From contig NZ_JAKGTQ010000001.1 in assembly GCF_021568285.1 (NCBI RefSeq), positions 186,001-250,000 on the forward strand: 64,000 bases of DNA, written 5' to 3'. The DNA comes from Rheinheimera sp. UJ63 (GTDB lineage Bacteria; Pseudomonadota; Gammaproteobacteria; Enterobacterales; Alteromonadaceae). The position numbers and the translations under genes were made by a program. The notes under the pieces were generated by a model that did not search any database, was not told the DNA's origin, and was given only the letters and a program-made list of their open reading frames with translations. Shown in pieces: positions 53,026 through 62,309 of this stretch. Position 1 is the first letter of the stretch, and the number at the start of each line of letters is the position of its first letter.

Positions 53026-54279
53026 TTACGCATAAACTGGGAAACGGCTACATACCTCAGAAACACGGGCTCTGACGGATGCAATAACCGCTTCATCACC
53101 ACGGCTGTCTAACACTTCACAAATCAGTGTGGCGACTAAACGTGCTTCAGCTTCTTTAAAGCCACGACGGGTAATAGCCGGAGTACCAATACGTAAGCCA
53201 CTGGTCACAAAAGGTGAACGTGGGTCGTTAGGCACTGAGTTTTTATTAACGGTAATGTGCGCTAAACCTAACCACGCATCCGCTTCTTTACCGGTAATAT
53301 CTTTGTCGATGAGATCCATCAAGAACAGGTGGTTTTCCGTACCGCCTGATACCACTTTGTAACCGCGAGAGATCATCTCAGCACACATGGCTTTGGCATT
53401 TAGTAACACTTGTTGCTGATACACTTTAAATTCAGGCTGTAAGGCTTCTTTAAAGGCTACCGCTTTTGCCGCAATAACGTGCATTAAAGGGCCGCCTTGG
53501 CCACCAGGGAACACCGCTGAGTTTAACTTTTTCTCAATGGCTTCGTTTTTACGCGCCAAAATTAAACCACCACGTGGACCGGCTAAGGTTTTGTGCGTTG
53601 TCGTTGTCACGACATCAGCAATAGGTACGGGGTTTGGATATAAACCCGCCGCCACTAAACCGGCAACGTGCGCCATATCAACCAGTAAGTATGCACCGAC
53701 TTTATCCGCGATATCACGGAAACGCTGCCAATCAACAATACCGGAATAAGCAGAGAAACCAGCAATAATCAGCTTAGGTTTGTGTTCTAGCGCTAAGGCT
53801 TCGGCTTGATCATAATCAATCACGCCGGTTTCAGGATGCAGGCCATATTGCACAGCATGGTAAAGTTTACCGGATGAGCTGACACTCGCACCGTGCGTTA
53901 AGTGACCGCCATGCGCTAAGCTCATACCTAAAATGGTATCGCCAGCGTTTAATAACGCTAAAAATACCGCTGAGTTAGCTTGTGAGCCAGAGTGTGGCTG
54001 TACGTTAGCGTAGTCAGCACCAAACAATTCTTTGGCACGTGCAATGGCTAAATCTTCGGCTAAATCAACAAATTCACAACCACCGTAGTAACGCTTGTGC
54101 GGATAACCTTCGGCATATTTATTCGTTAACTGTGAACCTTGCGCCTGCAATACCCGAGGGCTGGCATAGTTTTCTGAAGCGATAAGCTCGATATGGGCTT
54201 CTTGACGTTCAGTTTCTTGTACCATGGATTGCCATAATTCCGGATCGAAATCTGCAATATTCATTTCACGCTTTAACAT
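53026..54279 (-). CDS. glyA: Serine hydroxymethyltransferase GlyA
   Basis: This 417-aa PLP enzyme interconverts serine and glycine while passing a one-carbon unit to tetrahydrofolate. The PLP lysine is in [54 protein letters not shown] and NAVFFPGGQGG-like [15 protein letters not shown] are all normal. I chose the ATG at 54279 with AGGAG six bases upstream; MNIADF at 54264 is the alternative. It stands alone, between dinB (divergent) and the glyA terminator. The 236-base gap to dinB carries a palindrome at 54452-54467. Confidence 0.97.
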   Translation of the reverse strand: MLKREMNIADFDPELWQSMVQETERQEAHIELIASENYASPRVLQAQGSQLTNKYAEGYPHKRYYGGCEFVDLAEDLAIARAKELFGADYANVQPHSGSQANSAVFLALLNAGDTILGMSLAHGGHLTHGASVSSSGKLYHAVQYGLHPETGVIDYDQAEALALEHKPKLIIAGFSAYSGIVDWQRFRDIADKVGAYLLVDMAHVAGLVAAGLYPNPVPIADVVTTTTHKTLAGPRGGLILARKNEAIEKKLNSAVFPGGQGGPLMHVIAAKAVAFKEALQPEFKVYQQQVLLNAKAMCAEMISRGYKVVSGGTENHLFLMDLIDKDITGKEADAWLGLAHITVNKNSVPNDPRSPFVTSGLRIGTPAITRRGFKEAEARLVATLICEVLDSRGDEAVIASVRARVSEVCSRFPVYA

Positions 54280-54451
54280 GCTTTCTCCTGCGCGCGGCTA
54301 CCACGCTGATCGATTGACAACAGTCTAAAAATTGTTGGCTATTCTACTCTTATTTTTTAATTCTTGCACTGAAAAAACAGACATCCAGACAGCTAAATGA
54401 AATGAAGCCTGAAAAAATCTTACTGGCTGTGCAGAAATACTGCCACTCGCT

Positions 54452-54467
54452 TTACAACGTGTTGTAA
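54452..54467. repeat. 16-bp dyad upstream of dinB
   Basis: TTACAAC (54452-54458) and GTTGTAA (54461-54467) are exact complements separated by two bases, 49 bases before the dinB ATG in the divergent glyA-dinB gap. A dimeric regulator site is plausible. It does not match the SOS box. Confidence 0.45.
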
Positions 54468-54515
54468 GGGGCGTAAATTACTGGTTATTCATACAGCGCT
54501 ATTTGCAGCAGGATT

Positions 54516-55607
54516 ATGTCGCATCGAAAAATTATCCATTTAGATATGGATTGCTTCTTTGCCGCGGTTGAAATGCGCGACAACCCTGCCCTGCGGCATA
54601 TTCCGTTAGCTATTGGCGGTAGTCGATCTGAACGCGGCGTGATTGCCACCTGCAATTATCCGGCTCGGGCTTTTGGTGTGCGCTCCGCCATGCCAACACA
54701 TGAAGCCTTAAAACGTTGCCCGCATCTAACCTTAATGCGCGGGAGCATGGATAAATACAAAGCCGTTAGCCAACAGATCCAAAGCATATTTCGCCGTTAT
54801 ACCGAGCACGTCGAACCACTTTCTTTAGATGAGGCCTATTTAGATGTCACCGATTGTAAGCAATTTAAAGCCAGCGCCACGCTGATTGCTGCGGATATTC
54901 GCCGCTCGGTGTTAGCAGAAACCGGTTTAACCGTTTCTGCTGGGGTAGCGCCCAATAAATTTCTCGCCAAAATCGCCAGTGATGAACAAAAACCCGATGG
55001 TTTATTTGTGATCCCACCCGAGGCTATCAACGATTTTGTTCTGCAACTCGCCCTGCGCAAAATCCCCGGCGTTGGGGTAAAAACCGCAGAGAAACTTGCC
55101 AAGCTCGGATTTCATTTTTGCCGTGACATTTGTCAGCCAGGTGAAGAGATCAGTATAGAGCGACTTGCCTTGTTATCTCGGCATTTTGGCAGCTTCGCCG
55201 CTACGTTAATTAAACGCAGCCAAGGTATTGATGAACGCCCGGTCCGGCAAGATCGTGAACGTAAATCGATCGGTGTAGAACAGACATTGCCGAACGACAT
55301 CGCGGACTTAGAGCAAGCCGAACAAGAAATGCTTCAGTTATTACCCACCTTAGAGCAGCGTTTAGCGCAAAGCGGTAAAGCGGCATTACTACAAAAAATT
55401 GGCGTGAAATTAAAATTCAGTGATTTTCGGCAAACGACAGTAGAAACCCAATGTCATCGTTTAGATCCGCGCTTATTGGCACAACTATTAGCGCAGGCTT
55501 GGCAACGCAGGCAAGAGCACAGCGTGCGTTTGATTGGCATACAGCTTGGCTTTAAAACGGCTTGTCATGAACAATTACCCCTACCGTTAGAAGGCACCAC
55601 TTTTTAG
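54516..55607 (+). CDS. dinB: DNA polymerase IV DinB
   Basis: This 363-aa Y-family polymerase copies damaged DNA and can cause mutations. The N-terminal catalytic motif HLDMDCFFAAVEMRDNP and SLDEAYLDVTD carry the metal carboxylates. The helix-hairpin segment RKIPGVGVKTAEKLAKLG and the little-finger domain (about 240-350) follow. Near the C-terminus QLPLPL fits the sliding-clamp binding motif. A good LexA box is not visible upstream; a one-mismatch candidate is listed under rejected items. It is monocistronic. Confidence 0.96.
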   Translation: MSHRKIIHLDMDCFFAAVEMRDNPALRHIPLAIGGSRSERGVIATCNYPARAFGVRSAMPTHEALKRCPHLTLMRGSMDKYKAVSQQIQSIFRRYTEHVEPLSLDEAYLDVTDCKQFKASATLIAADIRRSVLAETGLTVSAGVAPNKFLAKIASDEQKPDGLFVIPPEAINDFVLQLALRKIPGVGVKTAEKLAKLGFHFCRDICQPGEEISIERLALLSRHFGSFAATLIKRSQGIDERPVRQDRERKSIGVEQTLPNDIADLEQAEQEMLQLLPTLEQRLAQSGKAALLQKIGVKLKFSDFRQTTVETQCHRLDPRLLAQLLAQAWQRRQEHSVRLIGIQLGFKTACHEQLPLPLEGTTF

Positions 55608-55637
55608 AGGCGTAACTCAGGCAAGGTATTCGGCAAT

Positions 55638-55662
55638 AAAAAAGCCGGCGCTAAGGCCGGCT
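55638..55662 (-). terminator. Rho-independent terminator between dinB and the cold-shock gene
   Basis: AGCCGGC (55643-55649) pairs with GCCGGCT (55656-55662) around GCTAAG. Read on the minus strand six T follow (55643-55638). It ends the cold-shock transcript and may also stop dinB transcription, since a CTTT follows on the plus strand. Confidence 0.85.
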
Positions 55663-55680
55663 CTTTAAAATCTTTACTAA

Positions 55681-55893
55681 TTAACCGATAACAGTTACGT
55701 TTTCAGCTTGTGGGCCTTTTTGGCCTTCAGTAACGATAAAGGTCACTTGTTGGCCTTCAACTAACGTTTTACGGCCTGTACCGTTGATAGCGCGGAAGTG
55801 AACAAACACGTCTTTACCGCCTTCACGCTCGATAAAACCAAAACCTTTATCTTCATTGAACCACTTAACTGTACCAGAAATTAACTGTGACAT
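55681..55893 (-). CDS. Cold-shock protein, CspA family
   Basis: This 70-aa single-stranded nucleic-acid-binding protein is an RNA chaperone of the CspA family. Its beta-barrel carries the RNP-1 and RNP-2 motifs [16 protein letters not shown] and [10 protein letters not shown]. Length and residues are standard, so no more than the family can be told from sequence. A promoter (55984-56012) lies about 90 bases upstream of the ATG, and the leader is about 85 bases, long as is common for csp genes. The terminator at 55638-55662 ends it. Cold induction is inferred only from family knowledge. Confidence 0.95.
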   Translation of the reverse strand: MSQLISGTVKWFNEDKGFGFIEREGGKDVFVHFRAINGTGRKTLVEGQQVTFIVTEGQKGPQAENVTVIG

Positions 55894-55983
55894 AACACTC
55901 TCTTACTTTAACAAATTTTGCCGAAATTCCGGCGACTTAAATAATACCGGCCACGTCATCGAGCTGATACTTACTTCGACCGC

Positions 55984-56012
55984 ATTATCAGTGATGCTGA
56001 TTAAGTGGTCAA
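55984..56012 (-). promoter_or_regulatory. Candidate sigma-70 promoter of the cold-shock gene
   Basis: On the minus strand TTGACC (56012-56007) is followed after exactly 17 bases by GATAAT (55989-55984). Each hexamer has one mismatch to consensus. Transcription would start near 55977, giving a leader of about 84 bases. Confidence 0.6.
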
Positions 56013-56028
56013 TATAAATACCGAGACG

Positions 56029-56049
56029 AACAGAAAATAGTTTTCTGTT
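56029..56049. repeat. 9-bp hairpin between the helicase gene and the cold-shock promoter
   Basis: AACAGAAAA (56029-56037) pairs with TTTTCTGTT (56041-56049) around TAG. It is about 65 bases past the helicase stop on the minus strand and 17 bases upstream of the cold-shock -35. It may be the helicase transcript end, or a regulator site for the csp promoter. Confidence 0.45.
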
Positions 56050-56114
56050 GGGCCGTTCCGGCAAGGACTGCTAAACCTTACTTACTCAGTGTAGCAGTAA
56101 TGTGGAAAAAACCA

Positions 56115-57446
56115 TCAATCTTGTGGTGTTTTTTTACGTCGCACGGGCGCCGAGCCGTCATCGCCACCTTGGAAGAACACCTTCGCCGGTGCTTTTTTCA
56201 CCGTTTTCGCGCTGGGCTTGCCCGAGTGTTTAGCTTTCATGGTGCTTTTAGCTGACTTCGCTGCCGCTTTACCGGCTTTTTCTACTGGCTCGGTTGGGCC
56301 TTTGAAGCGCGCCACTAAACCTTCCACCTCGCTAAACTCTGCAGGCCGGCGTAAAAAACCTTCAATTTTTTGCAGTGATGCCCAATCTTTTGGCCCGACT
56401 AAGGAAAATGCCTGCCCCTTCGCACCGGCACGACCCGTCCGACCGATCCGATGCACATATTCTTCGGGGTGTTTCGGCAAGTCAAAATTGATAACATGGG
56501 TTACTTGCAGCAAATCTAGGCCACGCGAGGCTAAGTCAGTGGTCACTAACACTTGATACTTACCGGCTGCGAATTGCTGCATCACCGCATTACGTTGGCC
56601 TTGGTTTAACCGAGCACTTAAGCCCATGGCGCTAAAACCGTTATCAACACACACGGTCGCTAAGCGCTCGGCATCGTCACGAGTGGCGGTAAAGATAATG
56701 AGCTGTTTCACCGGCTCGTGTTTGAGCACATGTGCTAATAAGGCTTCTTTGTGCGTGAGGTTATCGGCAAACATAAATTGCTGCTGAATATCACTGTGCT
56801 GCTCATGCCCACTGCCTAAGGCAACCCGAAACGGGTTTTTTAATAAGGCAACCGTTAGCTCATCAACTTCAGTGTGATCTAAGGTTGCTGAAAACAATAA
56901 AGTTTGACGTAATCGATGCTCGGCGGCTTTATTAATAGCATTTAATTGCGGCATAAAGCCCAAGTCTAACATGCGATCCGCTTCATCTAAGATCAGCATT
57001 TCTAAGCCTTGCAGAAACACTGACTTGTGCTCAAGATGATCTAAAAAACGCCCAGGCGTCGCCACTATAACGGTCGGTTGGCGTTTTAATAGCTTCTCTT
57101 GATCATTAAAATTCTCGCCGCCCACAATTAATGCTGCCGTAACAGGCGTATTTGACACAAATAAGCGCAACTGTGCATACACCTGTTTTGCCAATTCGCG
57201 GGTGGGTGCCAAAATTAACGCACGGGCATCTTGCTTAGACAAAGGGCGGCTTTTCAACAGCCGCTGCATCATCGGTAACAAATAAGCTAGGGTCTTACCC
57301 GAACCGGTTTTGGACGAGACCATCAGATCCCGGCCCACCAATACTGCAGGGATAGCTTCTTGCTGAATTTCTGTAGGCGTGGCAAAGCCTAAATGTTGTA
57401 CCGAGCGCAATAATCGCGGGTCCAGCCCTAAGTCTTGAAAAACCAA
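56115..57446 (-). CDS. DEAD-box ATP-dependent RNA helicase
   Basis: This 443-aa helicase remodels RNA or ribosome precursors using ATP. All core motifs are present: Q motif FATPTEIQQEAIPA, motif I SKTGSGKT, Ia PTRELA, TPGR, motif II DEAD, motif III SAT and motif VI HRIGRTGRAG. The 70-residue C-terminal tail is Lys/Ala-rich, probably RNA-binding. It resembles the SrmB/RhlE group, but a precise ortholog cannot be told by eye. It stands alone, downstream of a divergent DUF2058 gene, and has a relaxed ribosome site AGAGAG. Confidence 0.93.
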   Translation of the reverse strand: MVFQDLGLDPRLLRSVQHLGFATPTEIQQEAIPAVLVGRDLMVSSKTGSGKTLAYLLPMMQRLLKSRPLSKQDARALILAPTRELAKQVYAQLRLFVSNTPVTAALIVGGENFNDQEKLLKRQPTVIVATPGRFLDHLEHKSVFLQGLEMLILDEADRMLDLGFMPQLNAINKAAEHRLRQTLLFSATLDHTEVDELTVALLKNPFRVALGSGHEQHSDIQQQFMFADNLTHKEALLAHVLKHEPVKQLIIFTATRDDAERLATVCVDNGFSAMGLSARLNQGQRNAVMQQFAAGKYQVLVTTDLASRGLDLLQVTHVINFDLPKHPEEYVHRIGRTGRAGAKGQAFSLVGPKDWASLQKIEGFLRRPAEFSEVEGLVARFKGPTEPVEKAGKAAAKSAKSTMKAKHSGKPSAKTVKKAPAKVFFQGGDDGSAPVRRKKTPQD

Positions 57447-57560
57447 AATATACCTCTCTTTACGATAGGCGACTATGATACCTCAACTGACAGATTTGAG
57501 TTAGTGCCCTGTGTCGAGCTAGTATAAGCAATATTCCCGTAAATCGTTAAGAGTAACCTC

Positions 57561-58097
57561 ATGAGTAATGCCTTTAAAGAGCAACTGCTTAAAGCCGGTT
57601 TAGCCGATCCGAAAAAACTAAAAGCGGCAAAAAAGCAACAACATCAGCAACGTGTGCAATCAGGTAAAAACCAAAAAGTGGTTGCCGAGGCCACCTTACT
57701 GGCCGAGCAACGCCGCCAAGAGCAGGTGGCACGCGATCAAGAATTAAACCGCCAAAAAGAACAGTTGTTGCAGAAAAAAGCCATTGCGGCGCAAGTTTCA
57801 CAATTAATAACGAGCAATACCATTAAGCCCAGTGGTGAAGTGGCATTTAACTTTACCGACGGCAAAGTGGTTAAGCGACTTTACGTTAATAATAAGTTGC
57901 ATAGTGAATTAACTCGTGGTTTACTTGCGATCGTTAAGCAGGGTGAAAACTATGTGTTAGTGCCCGCAGCGATTGCTGCTAAAATTGCACAGCGCCAACC
58001 AGAAAGCGTTATCGTGCAACAGGACCGCCCTGTCGAACAGGCCGATGAAGAAGATCCGTATGCCGCTTACCAAATTCCTGATGATTTGATGTGGTAA
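57561..58097 (+). CDS. DUF2058 family protein (YaiL-like)
   Basis: This 178-aa cytosolic protein matches DUF2058, the family of E. coli YaiL. It begins with FKEQLLKAGLADPKKLKAAKKQQ, a charged Lys/Gln-rich helix (about 1-85) likely to be coiled coil or nucleic-acid-binding, followed by a small beta region with FNFTDGKVVKRLYVNNKL and PAAIAAKIAQR. Function is unknown in the family. The gene has its own start with AAGAGTAA and diverges from the helicase gene. The next gene starts 54 bases later and is probably separate. Confidence 0.87.
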   Translation: MSNAFKEQLLKAGLADPKKLKAAKKQQHQQRVQSGKNQKVVAEATLLAEQRRQEQVARDQELNRQKEQLLQKKAIAAQVSQLITSNTIKPSGEVAFNFTDGKVVKRLYVNNKLHSELTRGLLAIVKQGENYVLVPAAIAAKIAQRQPESVIVQQDRPVEQADEEDPYAAYQIPDDLMW

Positions 58098-58151
58098 CAA
58101 TACGAGGCGGGCTTCTTCTCTTAATATTATTATTAAATGAAGGAGCTTGCT

Positions 58152-59009
58152 ATGCGGCAACTACTTACTATTGGATTATTGCTGTTTTTCGGTGTCAGCC
58201 AAGCGGTCTTTGCCGCTTCTGTTTGGCAAGTGAGTAAAGATCAAACCCAGTTTTACTTAGTTGGCACTGTGCATCTACTCAGTGAAAACGACTTCCCCCT
58301 CCCTAACGCTTTTGATACCGCCTTTAATGCCAGCCAGCATTTGATTTTTGAAACCGACATGCAACAACTTACCAGCCCAGCAGGGATGAATAAGATGATG
58401 TCTCAAAACACTTATCGCCCGGGGCAGAACTTAAAAGATGTGTTATCCAATAAAGTGTATCAGCAACTTCAAGCCATGGCGAAAGAGCGGCAATGGCCAC
58501 TCACTGCCATAGAACAATTTAAACCGGCTTTTGCCGCAATGATGATTTCAGTACAAGAACTGCAACGCCTCGGTGCCGCTTCTACCGGCGTAGATATGCA
58601 CTATTTGCAATTAGGCTTGCAACAGCAAAAAAGCATGAGTGGGTTAGAAACGGTCGATGAACATCTGGCGGTGCTGACAGCATTAAATGAAATTGACGCC
58701 AACAAAGTGATCAGTTCAACCTTACAAGATTTAGAAAAAATCGAAAGCATGTTGTCGCAAATGAAGGCCGCTTGGCGCAGTGGTCATGCTGAGCAATTGG
58801 CTGACTTATTTATCGATGACATGAAAAAAATCCCTGAGATCTATCAAATCACCTTGGCAAAACGCAACTATGCTTGGCTGGATACGCTAACACAACTGGA
58901 AGGCAAGGATACGATGGTATTAGTGGGAGCACTGCATATGGTCGGTGAAGATGGCCTATTAAAATTACTGGCCGATCGCGGCTATCGTATTGAACAGTTG
59001 CACGATTAA
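58152..59009 (+). CDS. TraB/GumN family protein
   Basis: This 285-aa exported protein of the TraB/GumN group begins with a signal peptide (MRQLLTIGLLLFFGVSQAVF, cleavage near AAS). The first conserved motif is FYLVGTVHLLSE, the second is the C-terminal VLVGALHMVGEDG with GTVH and GALH metal-binding-like His. Proteins of this family are thought to be peptidase-like, but no substrate is established in bacteria of this type. I chose the ATG at 58152, with AGGAG six bases upstream; an in-frame ATG at 58137 precedes that ribosome site. A terminator lies after the stop. Confidence 0.88.
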   Translation: MRQLLTIGLLLFFGVSQAVFAASVWQVSKDQTQFYLVGTVHLLSENDFPLPNAFDTAFNASQHLIFETDMQQLTSPAGMNKMMSQNTYRPGQNLKDVLSNKVYQQLQAMAKERQWPLTAIEQFKPAFAAMMISVQELQRLGAASTGVDMHYLQLGLQQQKSMSGLETVDEHLAVLTALNEIDANKVISSTLQDLEKIESMLSQMKAAWRSGHAEQLADLFIDDMKKIPEIYQITLAKRNYAWLDTLTQLEGKDTMVLVGALHMVGEDGLLKLLADRGYRIEQLHD

Positions 59010-59030
59010 AGCGTTAACCGCAACAACAAC

Positions 59031-59063
59031 GCCCAACTGCCTTGGCGGATCTGTTGGGCTTTG
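59031..59063 (+). terminator. Terminator between TraB/GumN gene and methyltransferase gene
   Basis: GCCCAAC (59031-59037) pairs with GTTGGGC (59053-59059), with a smaller GCC/GGC pair in the loop, followed by a T-rich stretch TTTGTTAGC. It lies 22 bases after the TraB/GumN stop and before a convergent gene. Confidence 0.6.
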
Positions 59064-59069
59064 TTAGCT

Positions 59070-59834
59070 TTATTTTACTGATTTGCGCTGGGCGCCATGC
59101 CTGGCACTGATGCCCTGTGCGGTAGAAAAGCCAGTTTGTACCTGCCATTTTGGCCGGATCGGCGTTAAGGGTAATTCTCTTTTTCGCGCCACCAACAAAT
59201 AACTCGACGCAAAATAGCGTAAATGACGTTCACTGAAACGTTGCCAACGCCCAGCTTTATAGTCTGGACTTAACATTGAACTGCAAAAAAACCGCTGCTC
59301 ACCGACCACTTCAAAACCAATTAAGTGCAACCAATCTTTAATCCTCGCCGCACTGAAAAAATGACCTTGCCACGGAAATTCGTTTTTTAGCCACGGCGCA
59401 AAGCGGGTTAACCCAAGCACACTATGTGGATTAAAGCCGCTGAGCAATAAATAACCATCGCCAATTAACACCCGGTGCGCTTCGCGGATCACGTGATGCG
59501 GATCGGATTGAAATTCTAAACAATGACTTAATAGCACCGCATCAACGCTCGCTGCCGCTATTGGCAGCGCGTCGGGCTCAGCAATCATTTTTGCGCCGGA
59601 GGGCAGTTCTGCTTGCCCTTCGGCAGAGCCTAGCGTTAATTGTTGGCGTAAGCGGGCACTGGGTAAACTTAATTGGCTACTTAAATCACCAATCTTCAAT
59701 AAGTAATAACCGAAGATTTTTTGCAACCACGGCTCTAATTCCTGCTCCAGCGCACTGGCTAAGGCATGGCCTTGCCGAAAACAGTGCCAGCCGGAAGGGA
59801 CTGCAGGATGATTGTCACGAAGTGCCGGTTTCAT
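59070..59834 (-). CDS. Class I SAM-dependent methyltransferase (YafS-like)
   Basis: This 254-aa cytosolic methyltransferase has the Methyltransf_11-type core (about 85-140), with a cysteine-free SAM site, SVDAVLLSHCLEFQSDPHHVIREA (partly shown) and GYLLLSGFNPHSVLGLTRFA. It matches YafS of E. coli in length and place: the gene is read away from gloB as in E. coli. Its methyl acceptor is unknown. The glycine-rich SAM loop is weak, so activity is uncertain. Confidence 0.82.
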   Translation of the reverse strand: MKPALRDNHPAVPSGWHCFRQGHALASALEQELEPWLQKIFGYYLLKIGDLSSQLSLPSARLRQQLTLGSAEGQAELPSGAKMIAEPDALPIAAASVDAVLLSHCLEFQSDPHHVIREAHRVLIGDGYLLLSGFNPHSVLGLTRFAPWLKNEFPWQGHFFSAARIKDWLHLIGFEVVGEQRFFCSSMLSPDYKAGRWQRFSERHLRYFASSYLLVARKRELPLTPIRPKWQVQTGFSTAQGISARHGAQRKSVK

Positions 59835-59873
59835 GTTAATGTTCTGCCCTGATTAAATGCAAAGGAGTTCCCA

Positions 59874-60641
59874 ATGCTGGATATTAGCCCTATTCATGCC
59901 TTTCAGGATAATTATATCTGGGTTCTGTCACGCCCGAACCAACCCTATTGTTTGCTGGTTGACCCGGGTGATGCCACGGTGGTCAATCAGTACCTTCAGC
60001 AAACCGGCAAACAATTGCTTGGGATCTTAATTACTCATCATCATGCTGATCATACCGGAGGCCTGGCGCAATTAAAACAGCAGTGGCCTGAGGTTCGGAT
60101 CATCGGCCCTGTTGCAGAACAGCATAAAATTCCATTATTAACCGAAACCGTTGCCGATAATAGCATCATTCATTTTCCGGAACTTAATTGGCACTGTCAG
60201 ACTCTACAAGTGCCGGGCCATACGGCTGGGCACGTAGCCTATTATTCAGCGGACGTTTTGTTTTGCGGTGATACCTTATTTAGCGGCGGTTGTGGCCGCT
60301 TATTTGAAGGGACACCCGCGCAGATGCTGCAATCTTTGCAACGACTCGCTAGCTTGCCCAGTACCACTAAAGTGTATTGCACACATGAGTACACCTTGGC
60401 AAATTTGCGTTTTGCCCGTGAGGTTGAGCCCGATAACCTAGATTTACTGCATTATCAGCAGCAAAGTCAGTTAAAGCGACAAAATAATCAGGAAACTTTG
60501 CCTTCTAATTTAGCGTTAGAGAAAAAGATTAATCCTTTTTTACGCTGTGAAAACATAGCGTTACAACACAAATTTAAACAAAGCTCGGCTCTTGAGCTGT
60601 TTACTTACTTAAGAGCAGCCAAAGATCAATTTAAATCCTGA
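59874..60641 (+). CDS. gloB: Hydroxyacylglutathione hydrolase GloB (glyoxalase II)
   Basis: This 255-aa zinc hydrolase of the metallo-beta-lactamase fold cleaves S-lactoylglutathione to lactate and glutathione, ending methylglyoxal detoxification. The binuclear metal site is THHHADHTGG (His55, His57, Asp59, His60), with VPGHTAGHV, FCGDTLFSGGCGRLFEG and CTHEYTLANLRFA following. The C-terminal substrate region (about 175-255) is present. A GGAG ribosome site precedes the ATG. It is divergent from the methyltransferase gene, with mltD following 57 bases later. Confidence 0.95.
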   Translation: MLDISPIHAFQDNYIWVLSRPNQPYCLLVDPGDATVVNQYLQQTGKQLLGILITHHHADHTGGLAQLKQQWPEVRIIGPVAEQHKIPLLTETVADNSIIHFPELNWHCQTLQVPGHTAGHVAYYSADVLFCGDTLFSGGCGRLFEGTPAQMLQSLQRLASLPSTTKVYCTHEYTLANLRFAREVEPDNLDLLHYQQQSQLKRQNNQETLPSNLALEKKINPFLRCENIALQHKFKQSSALELFTYLRAAKDQFKS

Positions 60642-60698
60642 CTTGCATTGAGCTGTCAGACAGGTAATATTTATTTTTTTTAAAACTGGATCTCCGTT

Positions 60699-62291
60699 AT
60701 GTCTGTAAGAATCTCTGCCGTAGTTTTACTGGCACTGTTATCCGGCTGTGTCAGCACGACAGGGTCTGATGCTGAAACAACAGCTCAGGTACCACAGCCA
60801 CAACCAGCAAAAACTAAAGCTGTAGATTTTCACAAGAATACCGCTTCGGCTGAGAAAATTGCCGCGAGGTTATGGGCTTCAGGCCTCAGTGAACAACAAC
60901 TGCTTGATGCCAGCGAGTTGGAAGATCTTTGGTTGCGTATCCAAGCGCAATTAAGTTTTAAGGTGCCGCAAACCCGCGCTATCGTCGAACAACGTAATTT
61001 TTATACTGATAATCAAGCCTATTTAGATAAGGTGGCGGGTCGAGCCCAGCCTTTTTTGTACTACATTGTGCAAGAGCTAGAAAAGCGCCAAATGCCGTTA
61101 GAATTGGCGTTACTGCCCATTGTTGAAAGCGCCTTTGATCCCCTGGCTACCTCTCCGGCGAATGCCGTTGGCATGTGGCAATTTATGCCCGTCACCGGCA
61201 AACGTTTTGGTTTAGCACAGAACACCTGGTACGACGGTCGCCGTGATGTGGTGCAATCTACCCAAGCCGCTTTAGACTATTTGCAATATCTGTACGATAC
61301 CTTAGAACATGATTGGTTAAACGCGATTGCCGCATACAATGCTGGCGAAGGTCGGATTATGCGCGCGATTAAAGCGAATCAAAAACGCCGCTTACCCACT
61401 GATTTTTGGTCGCTCGATTTACCGGCAGAGACCACCATTTACATTCCAAGATTATTAGCTCTGGTTGATATTTTACAACGTCCTGAAGAATTCCAAATTG
61501 TCTGGAAGTTTATTGCTAATGAGCCAAAAATTACCGTGGTTGATGTAGGTAGCCAAGTTGATTTAGCCATTGCTGCAGACTTGGCCAACATGAGTGTTGC
61601 GGATTTGCAGGCGTTAAACCCTGGGTTTAGCCAATGGGCAACCGCACCAGATGGCCCCCATCAACTGGTATTACCGATTGAGCAAGCCGAGGTATTTAAC
61701 CAAGCGTTAGCCAATACACCGGTAACGCAATTAATGCAGTTTAAACCTTATCGTGTGAAAAGTGGTGATAATTTAGGCGTGATTGCGCGTCGTTATCAAA
61801 CCTCGGTTGACGTGTTAGTGCGCTTAAATAAATTGTCCGGCAATACCATTAGGATTGGCCAAGAATTACTGATCCCCAACAGCACCAACCATAGCACTTC
61901 AGAGCAAAGCATTGCCGCTAGCGATAATACCCATACCAGCAACGGTGAAATGACCGAGCATATTATTCAGCGCGGTGATACTTTATGGGATCTTAGCCGT
62001 AAATATGATGTGACGGTAGCGCAGCTTCGTAACTGGAATAAACTAAGCGTTAACAGTGTCTTAAACGAGGGGCAGCGCATCCAGCTGTGGAGTAACAGTC
62101 CTTTACAAACCGCTACTCAGCAAACCCGCACCCTAAATTATCGGGTGAGACCTGGCGACTCTTTAGTTAAAATTGCCCAGCGTTTCAGCATTACAGTGGC
62201 AGATATCGTAAAATGGAATAATATTAATACTGAACGCTATCTTCAGCCTGGACAACAATTAACGCTATTAGTCGATGCAACAGCTGTCTGA
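60699..62291 (+). CDS. mltD: Membrane-bound lytic murein transglycosylase D
   Basis: This 530-aa lipoprotein cleaves glycan strands of peptidoglycan in the periplasm. The lipobox LSGC sits at residue 17. The SLT domain (about 125-250) has catalytic Glu143 in PIVESAFDPLA and AVGMWQFMPVTGKRFGL. Three LysM domains lie in the C-terminal third (about 352-396, 424-466 and 483-526), each with a YRVKSGDNL-like start. The gloB-mltD pair is conserved with E. coli. The downstream gene is 18 bases away and may be co-transcribed. Confidence 0.95.
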   Translation: MSVRISAVVLLALLSGCVSTTGSDAETTAQVPQPQPAKTKAVDFHKNTASAEKIAARLWASGLSEQQLLDASELEDLWLRIQAQLSFKVPQTRAIVEQRNFYTDNQAYLDKVAGRAQPFLYYIVQELEKRQMPLELALLPIVESAFDPLATSPANAVGMWQFMPVTGKRFGLAQNTWYDGRRDVVQSTQAALDYLQYLYDTLEHDWLNAIAAYNAGEGRIMRAIKANQKRRLPTDFWSLDLPAETTIYIPRLLALVDILQRPEEFQIVWKFIANEPKITVVDVGSQVDLAIAADLANMSVADLQALNPGFSQWATAPDGPHQLVLPIEQAEVFNQALANTPVTQLMQFKPYRVKSGDNLGVIARRYQTSVDVLVRLNKLSGNTIRIGQELLIPNSTNHSTSEQSIAASDNTHTSNGEMTEHIIQRGDTLWDLSRKYDVTVAQLRNWNKLSVNSVLNEGQRIQLWSNSPLQTATQQTRTLNYRVRPGDSLVKIAQRFSITVADIVKWNNINTERYLQPGQQLTLLVDATAV

Positions 62292-62309
62292 TTTTTACCG
62301 AGGTATCAG

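Noticed and set aside
54427-54442. LexA-like box CTGT-N8-ACTG upstream of dinB
   Set aside because: The second half-site is ACTG rather than ACAG, so the core CTG-N10-CAG is broken. No second box is nearby.
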